Shown one piece after another: positions 62,249 to 64,000 of a stretch of 64,000 nt of DNA. The stretch's first letter is position 1, and each line of letters opens with the position of its first letter. The notes beneath the pieces were generated by a model. The model saw nothing but the letters and a program-made list of their open reading frames with translations, made no database searches and was not told the origin of the DNA. A program made the translations under genes and the position numbers. The stretch is from Rhodonellum sp041748555 (GTDB taxonomy: Bacteria; Bacteroidota; Bacteroidia; Cytophagales; Cyclobacteriaceae). The DNA lies in NCBI GenBank assembly GCA_041748555.1, contig JBGTDA010000099.1:1-64000 (forward strand). Direction: 5' to 3'.

Positions 62249-63280
62249 ATGGAATTTGAAAGTCTAATTTTAATTTTTGCAGGCATCGGTTTGTTGGTGG
62301 TGGTTGCCCTGGATATTTTTCTCACAATTATCCATTTCGGTGGCGGCGGTTTACTTTCCAAACCTTTTTCTGACTACATTTGGAAAATAATGGTCACCTT
62401 GGCGGGACACAACCCACGTTCATCTTATCTTGTCTATTCAGGACCTGTGATTCTGGGGATGCTTTTTTTTATGTGGGTGACGGTTATTTGGGCAGGCTTT
62501 AGCTTGATCTATCTATCAGCCGTGGATTCTGTGGTTGACACGACCACAGAAGTAAATACCAATCCTATTGGGAAAATCTATTACGTTGGATATGTCTTAA
62601 CTTCATTGGGAAACGGTGACCTGAAATCAGGTTCTGATACCTGGCGGATAGTTTCCAATATTATGGGCATTGGTAGCCTGTTTTTTGTGAGTTTAGGAAT
62701 ATCCTATCTGGTGCCGGTACTCCAAGCTGTTATTTCCAAAAGAACTTTGGCCAGATACATTGATCAGCTTGGTAGATCCCCTGAGGAAATTATCCTTAAC
62801 GGCTGGAACGGAGACGATTTCAGTCAGCTTTATCAGCGGTTTACCACATTGGAAACCATGATTATCCAACACAGCGAGCGCCATCTGGCTTATCCAATCC
62901 TGCATTTTTTCCATTCCCGAAATCGGAAATATGCATCGCCACTTAATCTTGCCAAGCTGGATGAGGCAATCACCATTCAGGAAGTCTATCAGCTGGATAA
63001 AACCTCAGGCTCCTACAACTGGATGATTCTGCGAAAATCCCTGGACGACTTCATCCTGAAAGTTAAAGGGACTTTTGTGCAACCGACTAATGAATCCCCC
63101 CCTTTTGATTATCCAAGAATCGTATGGGAGTTTTCTCTGGAGAACTTCTCCGAGACAATGGTCGAAAAAAGGCTCAGCAAACTTGATGAAAGGCGTCGTG
63201 TTCTGAAAGGAATGGTTGAAAAAGATCAATGGCAATGGAAGGATATCCTGGAGGCAAAGGAGTCACCTGAGTCTGAGTAG
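62249..63280 (+). CDS. Ion channel protein, two-pore-helix K+ channel type with GNGD filter
   Basis: A 343-residue membrane protein. N-terminal helices (LILIFAGIGLLVVVALDIFL; PVILGMLFFMWVTVIWAGFS) precede the pore loop YVLTSLGNGDL (about 116-125) and a further helix (IMGIGSLFFVSLGISYLVPV). The filter TSLGNGD corresponds to the usual T-x-x-G-Y-G-D of K+ channels with Asn122 in place of the Tyr/Phe. The cytoplasmic C-terminal half (about 160 residues) is helical and unassigned. It stands alone. Confidence 0.87.
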   Translation: MEFESLILIFAGIGLLVVVALDIFLTIIHFGGGGLLSKPFSDYIWKIMVTLAGHNPRSSYLVYSGPVILGMLFFMWVTVIWAGFSLIYLSAVDSVVDTTTEVNTNPIGKIYYVGYVLTSLGNGDLKSGSDTWRIVSNIMGIGSLFFVSLGISYLVPVLQAVISKRTLARYIDQLGRSPEEIILNGWNGDDFSQLYQRFTTLETMIIQHSERHLAYPILHFFHSRNRKYASPLNLAKLDEAITIQEVYQLDKTSGSYNWMILRKSLDDFILKVKGTFVQPTNESPPFDYPRIVWEFSLENFSETMVEKRLSKLDERRRVLKGMVEKDQWQWKDILEAKESPESE

Positions 63281-63596
63281 AGTTTTTCTTAAATAATGGA
63301 ATATGCTTGCTTTTGAAGACAGTACCTTCGGTCTTTTCCGCATCCGTCATCAATTATCCGACATCTCAAAAATTTCTAACTTCGGACTACCCATCCTGAA
63401 TTTTCAAGGAATTGACACGTGGTGTAAAATGATTATACAGTGAATTAAGGATTTAAAGGACACTCCTGCCAATGACGGTCTTGGGGCATAGATCCCTGGG
63501 GGTAGAGCCAAGATATTGCTGCGCTGATCTACACGCCATTAGGCGCATCTACCTTCTACGCTCAGCAAATCTACTTTTCACCCGGTTAAACATCTG
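63281..63596. other. Intergenic region between ion channel and purL
   Basis: About 315 bases between convergent genes. A small weak hairpin near 63318-63336 (AAGAC/GTCTT) could end the channel transcript. No gene supported. Confidence 0.4.
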
Positions 63597-64000
63597 TCAA
63601 TGCCTTTCCACCCATTTACGGGCATTGATGAATGCTTCTACCCAAGGGGTAATTTCGTCATGATGCCTTTCAGTTGGATAATATGGCCAGTTCCACGGCT
63701 TTAATGATCTTTCTATGTGAGGCATGATGGCGAGGTGACGACCATCTTCGGATGCAATACCTGCCACTCCAAATCCTGAACCGTTGGGATTTCCCGGATA
63801 GGATTTATAACTGTACTCCATGCTGATATGGTAAGCTTCTTTGGATTGAGGGAAATGGAATTTTCCTTCCCCATGTGCCACCCATACACCTAATCTTTGT
63901 CCTGCCAGGCTACCAAACATCACCGAATTGTTTTCGGGTATATTGACATTCACAAAAGCGGACTCGAACTTATGGGATTCATTGTGGAGCATCTTGAGCT
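63597..64000 (-). CDS. purL: Phosphoribosylformylglycinamidine synthase, C-terminal end (runs off the right edge)
   Basis: The last 133 codons or so of the glutamine amidotransferase domain of large PurL (FGARAT, de novo purine step 4). The piece starts mid-gene. It reads MLHNESHKFESAFVNVNIPE, GVWVAHGEGKFHFP, and AGIASEDGRHLAIMPHIERS, then KPWNWPYYP, all matching the PurL end; MPHIER carries the class I His-Glu of the triad. The nucleophile cysteine and the synthase body are outside the window. The gene therefore is of the long, fused type. Frame runs open to base 64000. Confidence 0.93.
   Translation of the reverse strand, partial: LKMLHNESHKFESAFVNVNIPENNSVMFGSLAGQRLGVWVAHGEGKFHFPQSKEAYHISMEYSYKSYPGNPNGSGFGVAGIASEDGRHLAIMPHIERSLKPWNWPYYPTERHHDEITPWVEAFINARKWVERH

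Noticed and set aside
63416..63442. TTGACA...TATACA resembling an E. coli sigma-70 promoter
   Set aside because: Bacteroidota use a different promoter type and no gene follows on that strand.

Overview
The window looks like chromosomal DNA of a Bacteroidota bacterium, most likely a Cytophagales member close to Cyclobacteriaceae (Algoriphagus/Cyclobacterium type). The reasons are an AT-leaning genome, SusC/SusD pairs, many short lipoprotein signals, a TamB giant, a 627-residue amidophosphoribosyltransferase-like protein, a RicT/PSP1 protein with a Cys-rich N-terminus, GHL10 and DUF4136 lipoproteins, little Shine-Dalgarno signal and several probable TTG starts. The placement is inferred from gene content; no rRNA or tRNA gene, insertion sequence, prophage or CRISPR array is visible.

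Layout. 1-9.8 kb: housekeeping and envelope genes (ricT-like start, purD, recQ, then kdsD and a GDP-mannose pyrophosphorylase, a PPP-type phosphatase, a DUF4136 lipoprotein, a GHL10 lipoprotein and an amidase). 10-12.4 kb: DeoR regulator, GNAT acetyltransferase, EcsC protein. 12.9-26 kb: a polysaccharide utilization locus with an exported enolase-superfamily enzyme, SusC, SusD, two heparinase II/III-like proteins and between them a family 8 polysaccharide lyase, pointing to a uronic-acid-containing polymer such as a glycosaminoglycan. 26-26.5 kb: relict DNA that I cannot name. 26.5-34.7 kb: an A-type Fe-S carrier-like gene, an operon ending in dtd and a two-NBD ABC ATPase, a PadR/ABC-permease pair, a MazG-like gene and a tiny DUF2256 gene. 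34.6-42.4 kb (minus): TamB, photolyase, Smr protein and an unknown helical protein. 42.4-44.4 kb: tsaD, smpB, HNH protein. 44.5-51.7 kb: a hybrid histidine kinase, a sigma-54 response regulator, a lone receiver domain, two small secreted/membrane proteins and the PurF-like protein. 52-64 kb: M42 peptidase, a siderophore receptor with a PepSY membrane partner, a beta-propeller protein, a transglutaminase-like lipoprotein, a repeat lipoprotein, a rhodanese lipoprotein, a broken cupin gene, an ion channel and the 3' end of purL.

How the parts work together. The PUL gene set reads as a complete import-and-cleave path: SusC/SusD bind and import, PL8 and the heparinase-like proteins cleave by elimination, and the enolase-family protein may act on a released acid sugar. 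Purine synthesis is represented three times (purD, a PurF-like protein, purL) but scattered. Signalling genes cluster at 44-52 kb: the kinase and the sigma-54 regulator converge with overlapping stop codons, and the lone receiver resembles the regulator's own receiver.

The observations I would follow first are: the cupin pseudogene (in-frame stop plus internal deletion) at 61.4-61.8 kb; the DUF2256 microprotein that lost one zinc-type cysteine, near the photolyase; the ABC protein with one degenerate and one intact composite ATP site; the A-type carrier without its C-terminal cysteines beside relict DNA; and a repeated intergenic sequence (core GTTGGAAGACGGAAG) at two or three loci. I saw no clearly new multi-gene defence or biosynthetic system.
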